DNA from: Gnetum montanum
Lineage: Eukaryota > Streptophyta > Gnetopsida > Gnetales > Gnetaceae
Reading direction: 5' to 3'
DNA length: 46,098 nucleotides
Assembly: GCA_015680685.1 (NCBI GenBank)
Contig: MNCI01011963.1
Location: forward strand, 7,692-53,789
Part shown: in pieces, positions 11,385 to 23,333 of the stretch
How positions within the stretch are numbered: the first letter of the stretch is position 1
Layout of the letters: every line of letters begins with the position of its first letter
The notes under the pieces: generated by a model
Databases searched by the model: none
What the model saw: only the letters and a program-made list of their open reading frames with translations
What the model was told of the DNA's origin: nothing
Position numbers and translations under genes: made by a program

Positions 11385-13345
11385 TGTACTATCCAAAATC
11401 ATCGGCGTGAGGCTGAAATAAAATGAATGCCGAGAGATCTATGGAAGACATAGTAAGACCCCACCTTCGCACAAGGGCAAGATGGAAATAAACAAAGGTA
11501 GAGTGCCTTGAATGATCTGTGAGCAAATCAAACAAGGACATCCCCTGGCATATGTTGTTGGGATGCGCTGGGTTATACATAAACGAATGCAAACTAAAAT
11601 GTAAACGAACGTACGAAATGCAAGACGAAAATAAAAGTAATGAGAATTGTAACAAACGTAAATGGCACAAATAGATAAACAATGGATGGCAAAATTGTAA
11701 CTATATGTATTGATTGACGATTACAAAAAAGTGCATCGGTCAAAACACAGTTGCAGATTGATTGCAAGGTAAATGTTTAGCCCCGATGTGAAGGGTGTAT
11801 AGACGCTGGGAGATTAGAGGAATCTGGTTGCAGGTGTGAAGCGTCACCAAAATTTCCCCAAGTGCTCAGTGTGACTAAGATTGGGTAATGCCCAATTATA
11901 CAAGATAATGATGATGAGATTCACCAACTCTCTAGATCTTGATGCCCCAAAATTGCCAACCTTGATTAAGTGGTAAAAACGGGGTATTTATAGGATTTTC
12001 AGGTGTGGGATTCGGATCTGGAGGGAGATCTATGGCTGCAGGGTGAGAGAAATGCAGATCAGGTGACAGGTATTTGTGTTTTGACTGAATGCACATTTTT
12101 CAATGTACAGCGTATAGTGTGACCAATTCTTACGCTGGCGTGTGTAATCCACAGCATAAGAGCTTGATATGCTCAAAGAATATGAAATTTTCAAAAGAAT
12201 GTTATGTTACAACAAAGAATTTGATCTTTGGCCTCTGGATCTGTGGTCTGGCATGCTAATTTTTTCTTCATCAGAGTGTCCTGGCATGCTCTGGCATGTC
12301 CTAGTGTCAGTGTCCAGCGTCTAGCATGACAAGTGCATACACTGGTCATACGCACGTGACCTCCAGTGTGTTTAACAAAAATGATGTATTTTGAACCCAT
12401 TTTCAACCTCTAAGACCTGTTTCCAAAATGGATCTTCATGGTTGATGTCGAGAGGATTTTGCACGTCAAATTTGAGCTAATCTGGCCTTGGATTTGTCTC
12501 TCTTTTGGTTGGTCATGCTGTGCAGTGTGACCTCAGCATGACTACGTGGAAATGACACATTTTGAACCAAATTTGGATGTTTGATGCCTGTTTCTTGAAT
12601 TCCAACTACTGCCTTCTCTCCAGGGTGGTCTGGATGCTGAATTTGAGCCCAATTTGATGTTGTTTTGATCATCTTTTAGTTGGTCACGCTATGGTCACGC
12701 TGTGCAACGTGACCTCAGCATGCCCAAGCTAACATGACACATTTGAAGCTCAAATCTTAATTTTTTGAAGCCTGAGAGTTAGTAAAGTTGTTGCCTAGCT
12801 CCCGAGAGTTGAATTCATGTCAAAATTATATCTGGAGGTGCTTGAATTGAGTTGTTCTTATTTAGTCACACTGTGGTCATGCTATGAAGTGTGACCTCAG
12901 TGTGACTAACTAAAAGTGGCTCAAGACATGTGATTCTAAGCCCAAATTTTGAGGTTCCGAAGGCTGGGAGCTGCAGGGGGCATCGATGAAGCTCATGGAG
13001 GGTTCATGTGCTCAAATCTAGGCTGTTTGGACTTGATTTTTGGGCTCTAGAAGTTGGTCACGTTGTACGCATGCTAGTCTTATGCTGGGCAGCTTGACCA
13101 TAGCGTGACCAAAGTGTATACAACAAAAACCATGCATTTTGAGCCTGAAACCCTAGATTTTGAATGCCGGGAGTTGGAGAAATCACCTGTGGGCCATGGG
13201 GGGACTTTGCCTATTCGATTGTGTGTGGTTTCATGCTGTTTTGGAGGCTCTCAAGTTTGGTCACGTTGTATTCATGTTGGGTAGTGGCATGACTTAGCTT
13301 GAGTCCTGTCTAAAAGTGCTAGGCCAAAATTTTGTGGCATTTTCA
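11385..13345 (-). repeat. 5' LTR of the Tat-like element
   Basis: On the minus strand it begins TGAAAATGCCACAAAATTTTGG and ends GGATAGTACA, a TG...CA LTR of about 1.96 kb. The start matches the solo LTR at 33372 (TGAAACACCATGAAATTTTG), and the last 150 bases also align loosely (attcaaggcacc; ctctcggtgc). A TATA box, cctataaatacccc in reverse, lies at about 11981-11994. Upstream of it (12060-13310) is a dense array of CACGCTGTGCAGCGTGACC-like words. The 13345/13346 junction falls exactly after the YHP codons of C's integrase. Confidence 0.75.
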
Positions 13346-13922
13346 GGGGTGGTATAGTGTAGTCAATTTATGCTCAACCCCTTAGCGTTGCATTAATTTT
13401 TGAAAAGTTGCACTTATGAAGTGTGTGCCATTGTTTGAAATAAGTGCACGCAGCACACCAAACCTATTTATGATTTGTTGTTGAACAAATTGTGCAGTTG
13501 TAGATGATGTACAATCTTTAATAGCAGCTACTTTAGCCCATTTTGTTAGGTAATCAATAGCAACAATAATATAAGCCTTTCCATTGGACATTGGTGTAAT
13601 TGGCCCCATAAAATCAATTTCCCAAATGTCGAAGGATTCTAATGGTTGAATCCATTGTTGCGGACCCTCCATTCTAGTAGTCATTCCGCCATCACATTGA
13701 TAGCACTCACAAGATTGGATGAAACGATGGACGTCTCGAAATACTGTAGGCCAATAATATCCTACAAGTAGGATCTTGATGGCCATTCATCTCCCAGTGT
13801 AATGACCCCCCACAAGGACCCTCATGAGCATCTTGGAGAACTCGCAATTGATTTATATTAGGAACACACCATCGAACCAAGCCATCAGGACACACCTTGT
13901 AAATTTGCCCATTGATCTCCAT
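13346..13922 (-). pseudogene. pol: Integrase fragment of element C
   Basis: Integrase inserts the cDNA copy into the genome. The zinc-binding region is visible (HEGPCGGHY, then CECYQC), although a frameshift near 13770 splits it. The core begins with EIDFMGPI, which holds the first catalytic Asp, followed by YIIVAIDYLTKWAKV. The second catalytic position reads ISNNGTHF where the family has D-N-G, so that Asp is now Asn. The third residue (Glu) is absent because the Tat-like LTR follows YHP. The fragment would be inactive even without the truncation. Confidence 0.9.
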
Positions 13923-13949
13923 AAAGTACTTGGCTCGGTGAAGAAACTA

Positions 13950-15650
13950 TTGTTTCTTCTTAAGGTTTAACTCTTATGGTGTTTATTGGGTAAGGAGATA
14001 GGTAAGAATGCTACTGTACTAGTTTGTCTCCATGGGTGATTGATTATTCACTACACCAACAAAGAGGAATTTATCAAGGAAATGATCAAAACTTGGATAC
14101 TCATCCTCTTTGTTGTCCCATCGCAATCAAGATAAATGATCAGCAACTACATTCTCAATGCCTTTGCGATCAATCATCGCTAAATCGAACTCTTGTAATA
14201 TTACAAGCCATCGTATGATACAAGGGCTTACCATTGACTTATTCATGAGGAACCAAATTGCACTATGCTCTATATGTATATATACTTTATATCCCAATGC
14301 ATAGTGTCTAAAATTTTCTAGTGCAAACACTACAGCCATTAATTCTTTCTCTGTGGTAGTGTAGTAAAGTTGTGCACCAGTGATACTTCTACTTGCATAG
14401 TGGATGTAATAAGGATGCTTTTGGTCATCTAACTATGTAAGTACATCTCCTAAAGCATAGTTTGATGCATCAGTTTTGATATGGAATGGTTTGGACTAGT
14501 CAGGAGCTTGTAGAATGGGTATTTCTACTAGCTTTTGATTCAGAGTTTGGAAAGCTAATTTGCATTCCCTGGTCCACTCAATAGGTATGTCCTTTTTCGT
14601 TAATTCCACCAATGGTTTGGGAACCTTTGAAAAGTTCCTAATAAATCTCCTATAGTAGATAGTATGTCCAAGGAATGATAGAATATCTTTGATAGTTTTC
14701 GATTAATGGGTAATTCCTTGGATAATTTTGATTTTCTCAGGGTCTACTTTTATCCCTGTGTGTGAGATTTTGTGCCCTAGTACTATGCCTTCTTGGACCA
14801 TCAAATGAATTTTCTACCAATTGAGCCTCAAATTGGTTTCTACACATCTTTTTAATAGTTGCTCCAACTGGTCCAAGGCTTGATCAAATTTTGCTCCATA
14901 AGTGGAGAAGTCATCCATAAAGATCTCCACACCATTCCCTATCTACTGTTGGAATATGCTTAGAACTAGTTGTTGAAATGTTGTAGGGGCATTGCACAAG
15001 CCAAACGACATCTTTTTGTATGCAAACGTTCCCCAAGGACTAGTGAATATAGTCTTGGCTTGGTCTTCTAGGGCTATTTGTATTTGGTTATATCCACTAT
15101 ATCCATCCAGAAAACTATAATAGCGATGCCCTGCAATGGTGCCTAAGACTTGGTCAACAAATGGAAATGGAAAGTGATCTTTGAATGTTGCCATATTTAG
15201 TAGCTTGAAATCTATGCACTCCCTCCATTTGCTTCTCTTTTTAGGCATAATAACTAAGGGGCTAACCCATTCGCTATTAGCAATAGGATATATGAACCCA
15301 GCCTTGAGAAGATGTTCGATTTCTTCCTTAACTACTTACTTCAGCTTAAGGTTCAATCACCTTTGCCGTTGTCTTCGAGGCTTCATGGAGGGGTCAATGT
15401 AAATTCTATGTTGACATATCCTAGGATCTATTCTAGTTAATTCAGGATATAACTAAGCAAAAGCTTCCAACCATTTATTTATTACCTTCAACAGTTCTTC
15501 TTTCTTTTGAGGAGCAAGCTTAGCATTGATAATTACCAATTTTTCATTTTTAAGGAATATGTATTCCATACCAGTGGGCAATGGTTTCAACTCAAGGGGC
15601 TCCTGCTTAAATTTCTCAAGGTTTCCAACTTCCACTAGTTGATATTTTCA
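13950..15650 (-). pseudogene. pol: Reverse transcriptase and RNase H of element C
   Basis: The RT copies element RNA into DNA. Motifs in order on the minus strand: SEWVSPLV (about 15280), FLDGYSGYNQIQIA with the first catalytic Asp (about 15100), TFAYKKMSFGLCNAPTTFQ, and FMDDF with the catalytic Asp pair (about 14920). RNase H follows: KTDAS, YASRSITGAQLYYTTTEKEL and YIHIEHSAIWFL. In the last the usual Asp is Glu. Stops (for example at 14943 and near 14822) and small shifts break the ORF. The block 15453-15635 is the gag-pol linker before RT. This is the best-preserved pol region in the window. Confidence 0.9.
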
Positions 15651-15949
15651 TTGTTAAGACTTGGAAGTTGGTGGTGGACTTGCTCTAATGTGTCTATGCT
15701 ATCGATGTAAGCACAAGTCAAACCCTCAATTGGTTCCATGCATATGAGTGAACTGCTTTCTTGATCAGTTGTTAGCCACTAGGTGTCTTCTTGTCATGTG
15801 GCTACTACATACAGGCATCTTTGTATGTTAATCACTTGTACACAATGATTGCATGTAGACAATGCTAAACTTTGCACAAACCATGACCTCTACATACAAT
15901 TACACCATGTGTCATTATATGCGATGCATGGAACTTTCTTCTTCTTAAT

Positions 15950-16300
15950 CTTTTCAAATGTATTTTTCTTTGATATTTCTAGGGAAAGATCATAGATTCA
16001 TAGGCATGCATCAATGGTGCTTAGCCATGCTCTTCCCTTTATGTTTGGGAAGTCCCCCTTACCGTTGTTTACCTGAATCACTAGGAAGTTAGCTAGGTAC
16101 GACCACCTACAAATAGTGGTAACTATGTCTTCCACTAGTCCCAATGGGATAGTTATGGACTAGTTGGCTAACTCTAAATGGATGTTGCTCTTTTTCAATG
16201 GAGGCAGGTTCCAAGTCTTGTACATTTCTTAAGAAATCAAGTTGACACTGGAACCTAAATCCAAAAGAACCTTCACAGTGCATTTCCAATGATTTGTAAG
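15950..16300 (-). pseudogene. pol: Aspartic protease of element C
   Basis: The protease cuts the Gag-Pol polyprotein. The active-site turn VLLDLGSSVNLIS is visible at about 16240-16280, with catalytic Asp and Gly in place and Leu where Thr or Ser is usual. PLGLVEDIVTTI and FLVIQV follow in the expected order. One stop (about 16230) and later stops interrupt it. The stretch from 15660 to 15950 is more decayed. Confidence 0.7.
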
Positions 16301-16329
16301 TATATCAAAGGACTCCTAGGATCAGAGAA

Positions 16330-19063
16330 TTTCTTGGAAAGATGGCCAGCTTTGATCCAATCGGTGACGACATGTGTTAGCATGACTGTATGCATTGAGT
16401 GCGATGATTAGGTTGAAGGGGGATCCAAAGTTTTGATTGATACTAAGGTGTCTAAGAAATTAACCACTTGTGATTACAAGGGCTTGGTTGGACTATTGGT
16501 TCTAAAGAAAGGTCTTTTCTTCATGTGGTTGTTGGAAGCAATAGTAGGTTAAGAGTTAGCAGCCCTCATGGTGTTATGTTGCTATAGCTAGGTAGTGATT
16601 TCACCTTGCATCATGGAAGTAGGTGGTAGTCGAGCTATTGGTGGAAGAGATGTGGCTAGATGAGAAGGATGATATGCTTGTAGAATATTTCCTCTATAAG
16701 AGGGAGTCCCATAATACTTGCGGTCTTGTTAGTGAGGTTGAGGAGTGACATGACTAGTAGAGTCATGTAGGGAGATTAGCTACTGCACGTAATATCCATA
16801 TGGGTTAGGTTGCTGGTAAGGATACTGTTGCCTTGGTGGTGGCATTCCCCATGATTGTGGGTGTTTCCACTGTTGATATTGCTCAATTGGTTGTGATGGA
16901 GTTCCACTGGGATAATATGTTGAGGGTTGGTGGAATTTCCTTAGGTTACCTTGAGGATAAGGTAACCTTTGGGGTGTTTACCTTTTGTTTAATCATGGGT
17001 TGAGTGCATACACCCCAAACTCCTGTAGATGTGAGATTATAGGGTAACATCCCTTAGGATGGTCATATTGACATATCTCACATCCACTATCATTGTCTAT
17101 TTCCAAATCCACAACCTCTTTAATGATGGCAACTTTGCCCTTACCCTTGCTACATGTATGTTCAGCCTCTTTTTTTTCTTTTCTCACTACCTTGCTCTCT
17201 AAAATCCTCTACTATTTTAAGAACATTTTGAAATCTATTGTCTAGGGAATCCCACATTTGGTCTACCTTTGTCAAAACTTCTAATGTCATCTTTTGGATA
17301 GGCAAAGTTTTCCTATTCACCATCTCTTCAAGTAGTGACTCTTATTTATCCTCACAAAATCTTACTCTCCTCTTTCAGAGGAAAGGATCTTGGTTATACT
17401 CTTCCACACTTTCTCTCTTCCATAGCTCACCTTCTTCCTTAGCAACTTGCTCCAATATTCTTTGAATTTAATGGGACCTAAGCTCGAATAGTCTTCCTTG
17501 GGCATAAGTCCCAAGGGATCTTCTCATTTCATGCCTAATCCCATCTACGAGATGGCACAATTGATCCCTTTGTGAATAACCATGGCCAGGACAATGATGT
17601 AACAGTGCATAGTATCAGCCCATGGAAACATCGAAGGGTTCATGTACTTCTTGTTTCTAGCCTTGTATTTGCTTTCACAAATTAGAAACTCAAGAGTACA
17701 TTTGGCACTTGTCATTAAATAGTTCTAACATAGTACTCCACCTACGAATGGATTCCAGTTCTAAATACTGGTACCAGCTTTCCACTTCTTTAACTAATGT
17801 CTATGAAAAAAACTTACATTTTTTTCATTCATTCTCTATGTTCTATAAGGCACACGCATCATGGAATGCTTGTAAATGATTTTGAGGATCAATGTTGTAT
17901 CCCCCTTCAAATTGTGGGATATTCTTCATATCTAATTTCTTGATCCTACTATCTTTTTGGTGCCTTGTTGGAATTCTAACAACCTTAGTTATGTCTAACA
18001 TACTTNNNNNNNNNNNNNNNNNNNNNNNNNNNNNNNNNNNNNNNNNNNNNNNNNNNNNNNNNNNNNNNNNNNNNNNNNNNNNNNNNNNNNNNNNNNNNNN
18101 NNNNNNNNNNNNNNNNNNNNNNNNNNNNNNNNNNNNNNNNNNNNNNNNNNNNNNNNNNNNNNNNNNNNNNNNNNNNNNNNNNNNNNNNNNNNNNNNNNAT
18201 CTATGATGCCTACATTATTCCCTACTCTCCCTTCTTCTATGTCGTGACTCTCTAGAGTGCCCTCGTCCCCTTTCCTGGCTATTTCATCTATGACTTCCAC
18301 TTTGCCTACCTTTATCCCCATGGTCTTTTTCTTTATGACCACGTTTGAATATTGAAGGAGAGGGTGAAGGAGATGATGAAGGTGAAGAAGAAGGAGAATC
18401 ATCACCATGACGGTGTTTGCTACCTTCTCTTTTATCGTCTTGGTCCCGATCACTATTGCAATCAGAATGTCTACCTTTACCATGAGTTCGTGTCTCTTTC
18501 TTGGATCCTTTGTGCCCATGGGTATTAGAACCTAGGTTATGAATAGTGGAATGAAGGTCCTGATACACAACCCCTTGGCCAAAGTCAAGGGGAGGAACAT
18601 CGTTGTGTGGGCAATTGCCTGAGGTAGGTTCACCATCCTCATTTTCTCTTAAGATATGTGGGGAATCCTAAGACCACTTACCCTTCAAATACTTATGATG
18701 TCTCTCTTATTGCAAGTCCCTTTGATGTTGTGCCTTGGTGGGATGGTATTCTCTCTAGTCATGATCTTGCACAACATATTCTACTTGTAAGTGCGGCATG
18801 CCAATTTGTGTAAGAGCATGAAGAAGCATGCTCGAGACTGAACGATTGGGATGTAACACTATGTTACCTTCTAAGTCTCACCAATGCCATTGTTCATCTT
18901 GATGGAGGATAAAGGTGAAGTTTGGTATATACTCATCGAGATGAATATATACCACTCAAAATTGTTGAGGGACTGGCGCATCAACGTTATGTGTATTACG
19001 TTATCAACTATTTCTTGTTTTAGACCTAGGTTGTGAGGTGTTTTTGTATGAAGAAGAAGACAT
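16330..19063 (-). pseudogene. gag: gag of element C, decayed and containing an assembly gap
   Basis: Gag forms the virus-like particle. The start ATG at 19063 (MSSSSYKN) lies about 120 bases inside the PBS. A Ser/Pro- and His/Lys-rich segment (18284-18568) is followed by the N gap. The capsid core reads NHLQAFHDACALQNI (about 17850) and WYQYLELESIRRWSTMLELF, and later HCPGHGYSQRDQL and GTYAQGRLFELRSH. A CEICQYDHPKGC segment (about 17080) is a C-x2-C-x3-H-x3-C knuckle. A Pro/Gln/Tyr-rich tail runs to about 16700. Many stops are present. Its capsid motifs match those of E1 and E2 gag. Confidence 0.8.
18006..18198. other. Assembly gap (193 N)
   Basis: A run of N inside the gag of element C. Any apparent reading frame through it is meaningless. 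Comparison with B's gag suggests that only a short piece between the acidic/Ser-rich part and the capsid core is missing. Confidence 1.
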
Positions 19064-19180
19064 ACTTATCTGTTCAATGTGCAATGTATTCTTGTTTATT
19101 ATTTTCTCAACCAACCCTAAGGGTTCATTTCAATGATGTGAATGATTTCCTATGTTCTAGTTAGCACAAAAACAACAAAG

Positions 19181-19198
19181 TCCCCAGAAATGGTGCCA
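19181..19198 (-). promoter_or_regulatory. PBS of element C (tRNA-Asp)
   Basis: On the minus strand this reads TGGCACCATTTCTGGGGA, one base inside the LTR end. The complement of the plant tRNA-Asp(GUC) 3' end is TGGCGCCGTTGCCGGGGA, so the site is decayed but recognisable, especially at both ends. Confidence 0.8.
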
Positions 19199-19199
19199 A

Positions 19200-20184
19200 T
19201 GATGAGTGGTGAGATACCCCTATGCTCAACCATATGAATATGAGCGTTTCACATATGATCCGGTTGAATTCCAAGGACTAAGTGCTTATACACCCTTGTG
19301 GAACAAGGATGGGTTGGTTGATCGTTGTCTTCCCAAGCTTACCTATATGTCATGATTGTATGGTTAAGTAACCTTGAGGCATATAATTTTTATAGCTTTT
19401 ATGTTTTTATGTCCTACACTAGTAGGGAAGGAGAGAGGTAACTAAGTGACTAATTTAACTTAACTACTCATTAACTAAGTTCTAACTAATCCTAACACCA
19501 ACATCCGTTCCCACTTGTCGTACACATCTTGAACCTATGGAACACTACTGGGATTACCAAACACTAATCGCTACTACATTACCAAGCGTTACACACATGC
19601 TCAAAGTGTTCATGCTTGTGTAATTTAACAATTTGCTTAATTGATCAAAATGAATTGTTGTGCTAATAACAGAAATGTAAACTTCATAAAATAAAATAAA
19701 TGCATAAGAAAATAAAATAAAAGAAATGCGTAAGAAAAAATATCTCAAGTGCTGCAAGGATGAATCAAAGAGCTCATCTTTATTGCCGTACATAAGGTGT
19801 GCTTAAGTACACAATGCTCGAATAAAGATCTCTCTACACTTAGACCTCCTACTGCAGGCACTTAGAAAATACTCTAACTTTCAAATAGACTACAAGAGTT
19901 TCACTACTTGACTGCTGTATTTATAGGTTTGGAAGCAACTACTCTAATAATTAGATTAACCGCACTAATAATTAGAATAACTACTAAAGTACCCACTAGA
20001 GTAACCACTCTAATAATTAGAATAACTACTAGAGTAACCGTTAGAGTAACCACTCTAATAATTAGAATACCTACAAGAGTAACCACTAGAGTAACCACTC
20101 TAATAATTAGAGTAACTGCTAGAGTAACCGCTAAATTAACTACTCTAATAATTAGAATAACTACTAGAGTAACTACTCTCATCA
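19200..20184 (-). repeat. 5' LTR of element C
   Basis: Plus-strand ends are TGATGAG and CTCATCA, a seven-base perfect terminal inverted repeat. The LTR is 985 bp. A TATA box (tatttatag read in reverse) lies at 19918-19926. Poly(A)-type AATAAA words lie in an inverted pair at 19776-19830, and two 'ggattaccaa' boxes occur near 19551-19586. The promoter-distal part is the tandem array at 19935-20178. Confidence 0.85.
19935..20178. repeat. Tandem TAATAATTAGA / actagagtaacc array in LTR C
   Basis: Units of about 45 bp contain actctaataattagaata followed by 12-bp subunits like actagagtaacc. About five units are present. The array sits immediately upstream of the TATA box in transcription direction. 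It is open in frames on both strands only because it is low-complexity. Confidence 0.85.
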
Positions 20185-21142
20185 ATAAGTCACAAGCATT
20201 GTGAAAAGCTTGTAGATGATTTTTTGGATCAAAATTGTATCCTATGGGATATTATTCATGTTTAGGCATTTCATCCGGCTATCTTTCATATGTCTGGTTG
20301 GGATCTATTGCCTCTACAATTTTGAGCATGCTTTGAGTCACCAAAAAAGGTTCATCATCATGATTCTTACAATGATGTCAATGATGGTTTCTGTCACCTC
20401 TGCATTCTTGATGGTCTTGACTATCATTGTTATCTTGTTGATCACCTTCATCATGATTATTTTGCTGGTAGTTTTTATGAGAACTAGAAGATGAAGAGGA
20501 ATGTTTGGAATCAAATGAAGAGGATGCAGAAGAAGGTGGACCACCACTACCACTATAGTGTCCACCATCACTTTTTCACTCATTACAACCACCATCCTTA
20601 GATCACCTACTATTGTGATGTTTACCTGAGTTCCTACCTTGACTGCCACTTTTTTCCAAACATAGTTTATGAATAGTTGATCATAGGTTTAGGGTCACAC
20701 CCTCATTACCAACAACAATGGATGGAGAATCTTCATGTTGAGAACATTCAAAGGGAGGATCCTCATTGACATCTTGATTTAGGAGGAACAAGGGATTAGT
20801 CAAATGTTTTCCCTTTGTAAACTTGTGGTGCTTTGCCTAGTGTCAATATTTCTTGCAATGTGTTTTAGTGGGATGGTAGTCCCAAGTGTCATGATCATTC
20901 ACAACGTATTCCTTATGAAGATCTAAGATGCCAAAATTTTTAAGGGTTTGAAACAACATCCCAGGCATAGATCGATCAGGAGGCAATACAATGTTGCCCT
21001 TCATATCATTCCATCATAGTTTCTCATCCTGATGTAGGATGAAGGTGAAGTCTAGTACATACTCATTTGAATGAGTATATACCACTTTGCACTCTTGTGG
21101 GACCAATGGTTTGACATCTTCATGCCTATGAGAAGAAGATAT
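20185..21142 (-). pseudogene. gag: gag (5' half) of element B
   Basis: Homologous to C's gag: a start region at 21142 where ATG has become ATA before TCT TCT TCT, then VVYTHSNEYVLDFTFILHQDE, a Ser/His-rich middle (about 20490-20640), and PKNHLQAFHNACDL (about 20200). The match to C's gag runs without a break to base 20185, where LTR C begins, so B's gag was split by C. Multiple stops. The rest of B would lie left of the window. Confidence 0.75.
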
Positions 21143-21274
21143 TTTTGAAAACAAATAAAATTATCAGTGTGCTTAGTAGTTATATTTCATTTGAGACTGA
21201 TGTTGACCTTGAGTTCATCCAACAATATTAATAATATTCACTAATCATAGATAGTGCACATTCAATAAATAAAG

Positions 21275-21292
21275 TTCCCATCAATGGTGCCA
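21275..21292 (-). promoter_or_regulatory. PBS of element B
   Basis: On the minus strand it reads TGGCACCATTGATGGGAA, a decayed tRNA-Asp complement lying one base inside the LTR end. Confidence 0.65.
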
Positions 21293-21293
21293 A

Positions 21294-22185
21294 TGATGAA
21301 CAACAAGGTACCCCTATGCCCAACCATACGAATCACAAAGCATTCACATACAATCTGGTCGAATTCCATGGACTTTATAGCTTCTAGCACACTAGTCTTC
21401 TAGGAAGTGAACCTTGCCTTAAGGTCATTTTTTTTCTTATGGTTTACACTTGTGACATACACTGGTATGATTAAGTGTAATTGAGGCATATGATTTTTAT
21501 CATTTTGTATTTTATGGTTTGGGTGTTTAAAGATAGAAAAAGCAATTGGATTAACTAATTAATTAGTATCTAAGAAATCCTAACACAAGTAGCTAGTCCT
21601 ACTTTTCACACACGTTCTAAACCCACATATACACTGTTGGGTTACCAGGTGCTACGCTACTTGGCATACCAAGTAATAACATTGTTGGAATTACCAAGCA
21701 AATACATGTTATTCTTGAAGTGACTGAACTTATGTATTTGATCTATCTAGCTTATCTTGCTTAATTACTTCATTATCTTAATTATAGGAAAACATTGAAT
21801 AAATAATTGAAAACATTAAATGCTGTAAGGTTTATCAAGAAGTTTATCTTTATTGTTGCACACACTATCGTGCTTGGGTACAACAATGCTCAAATAAAGA
21901 TCTATACACTCAATAACTCCTATTGCTGGCACTTAGGAAAAATATTCTATCTTTCAAATAGACAAACTACAAGAGCTCCACTACTACTTTGAAAATTGAT
22001 GCCATAAATGTAGCCAGTGAGCAAGTATTTATAGACCAGAATAAATCCCTACTTCAACAAGGCCACAGTGATGCAATAGACTACATCGACGAGGCCTCAT
22101 CGACGGGGCCTAGTTGATGGGGCCCAATCAATGCAAAAGATTACATCGAAGGGGCCTAGTCAGCTTGATAAACCAAAACTCATCA
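21294..22185 (-). repeat. 5' LTR of element B
   Basis: Ends are TGATGAA and CTCATCA; 892 bp. TATA box (tatttatag in reverse) at 22025-22034. The AATAAA inverted pair lies at 21846-21902 and the 'ttaccaagt' boxes at about 21640-21700. The word array upstream of TATA uses a different word (catcgacggggcctag, 22075-22165). Confidence 0.8.
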
Positions 22186-22329
22186 ACAAGTGTTCTTGGA
22201 AATACACTAAACATTATCTTCAAAGCTTACAACTAGATCACAGTATGATTTGTATGATATATCCCATTGGTTTAAAACTAGTGGGACCCATATCAGTATT
22301 GTAGGTTTATCTACCAAACTCTAATTCCA
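22186..22329. other. Short spacer between LTRs
   Basis: 144 bases between LTR B and LTR D with no recognised feature. It is the flank into which B, D or both inserted. Confidence 0.4.
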
Positions 22330-23333
22330 TGTTGACAAACAGTGGGTACCCCCTATGCCCAACCATACAAATTACAAGTGTTCATGCCCAACCATATGAA
22401 TTATGATCAAATTCCATGGATGGAACTAGTCTGGCATCTAGATCATTAAGTAATGATTGCAGTTCATTGTCTTCTCACTTGGACTAGTGGTAGCTTTGTC
22501 ATGTATGATTTAGGTCAAAGTGAGGCATATGGTGGTTGACATTGTTTCGACTTTATGTTGCTCCCAATGATAATAGAGAAATCAATTATTTAATCTAATC
22601 AACAACATAAAGATAAAGTCTAAACTAGCTAACAGGTGATGAGTGTCCATTTCCAGATTGCCATACACATCCTAAACCCACATATCCACTACTAGGATTA
22701 ACAAGCATTATGATACTGGGCGAACCAAGCAATAACACTACTAGGATTACCAAGTGAATACATGTTTACACTTGAAACTAGTTGCCCTCATTCTGCCAAT
22801 TGATTAATATACGTGAAAACATAAATATTAACTACATACATGAATTTAAAGTACATTATAGTAAATTTAATCTAAGTTAAAGTGTTGTAATGAATAGGAA
22901 TCAATCTCAATCTTATCATCATTCATGAAATGTGTCTAAGTACATTGCCACTCGAATAATACATTGTACAACTAACTCAAATCCACACTACAAGCACTCA
23001 CTAATTGTTCTCTAAGACAACAAAATAAAATTGCAAGGATTTAGCTACTCTATTGATAAAAAAATGTCAATACATGGTAGGAGCATGCATATTTATAGGT
23101 GAAAACACACATTGTGTCAACGCATATGCATCAATAGGGCTACATTAACTAGAACAGCTATGACATTGCATCTACGACATCGTAGATGTGATGTAGCATC
23201 TATGATGTAATAGCTAATTGAGATGCACTAACAAGGATGCTACAACATAGATGTGATGTAGCATATATGAAATAGCATCAATGATATATCAACCAACTGA
23301 TGCTTCATCACATGTGCTTACAAAATTTCATCA
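22330..23333 (-). repeat. LTR 'D', probably solo or orphaned
   Basis: The left end is decayed (TGTTGACAAACAGTGGGTACCCC, compare TGATGAGTGGTGAGGTACCCC) and the right end is TTCATCA at 23327-23333 (or 23304-23310). TATA in reverse lies at 23088-23099. A catctacgacatcgtagatgtgatg-type array fills 23105-23300. No PBS is visible to its left and no convincing PPT to its right, so it may be a solo LTR. No target duplication was found. Confidence 0.6.

Larger units (their letters stand above)
7225..13345 (-). mobile_element. Tat/Ogre-like LTR element, 5' part
   Basis: In minus orientation the order is LTR (13345 to 11385), a long word-rich leader, then gag reading into the protease start at the N at 7224. 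No RT, RNase H or integrase of this element was seen in the window. They are lost, beyond the left edge, or missing from the assembly at the N-bounded palindrome. The LTR start abuts the integrase of element C, so this element inserted into C. The other end and its target duplication are not visible. Lineage is inferred from the gag and from the long leader. Confidence 0.7.
13346..20184 (-). mobile_element. Athila-like Ty3/gypsy element 'C' (autonomous type, decayed, 3' part missing)
   Basis: In minus orientation: 5' LTR, tRNA-Asp PBS, gag, protease, RT, RNase H and the N-terminal two thirds of integrase, which is then cut by the Tat-like LTR at 13345. It is the only pol-bearing element seen here and so a plausible relative of the helper for the pol-less E1-E3 family, which shares its LTR layout and PBS. 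Sequence continues into B's gag at 20185 without a gap in homology, so C inserted in B. Athila is inferred from the tRNA-Asp PBS, gag and pol motifs. Confidence 0.85.

Noticed and set aside
17892-18519. Long open frames crossing 18006-18198
   Set aside because: They run through a block of N, so the length is artificial. Only the part after the gap on the minus strand is real gag.
19816-19830. AATAAAGATC on the plus strand as a poly(A) signal of a plus-strand gene
   Set aside because: It is the pairing partner of the inverted AATAAA word in a minus-strand LTR, seen in the sister LTRs too.
19904-20204. Overlapping open frames on both strands of about 95 codons
   Set aside because: They lie in the tandem array of LTR C. 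The Ile/Thr/Val/Arg repeats are an effect of low complexity.
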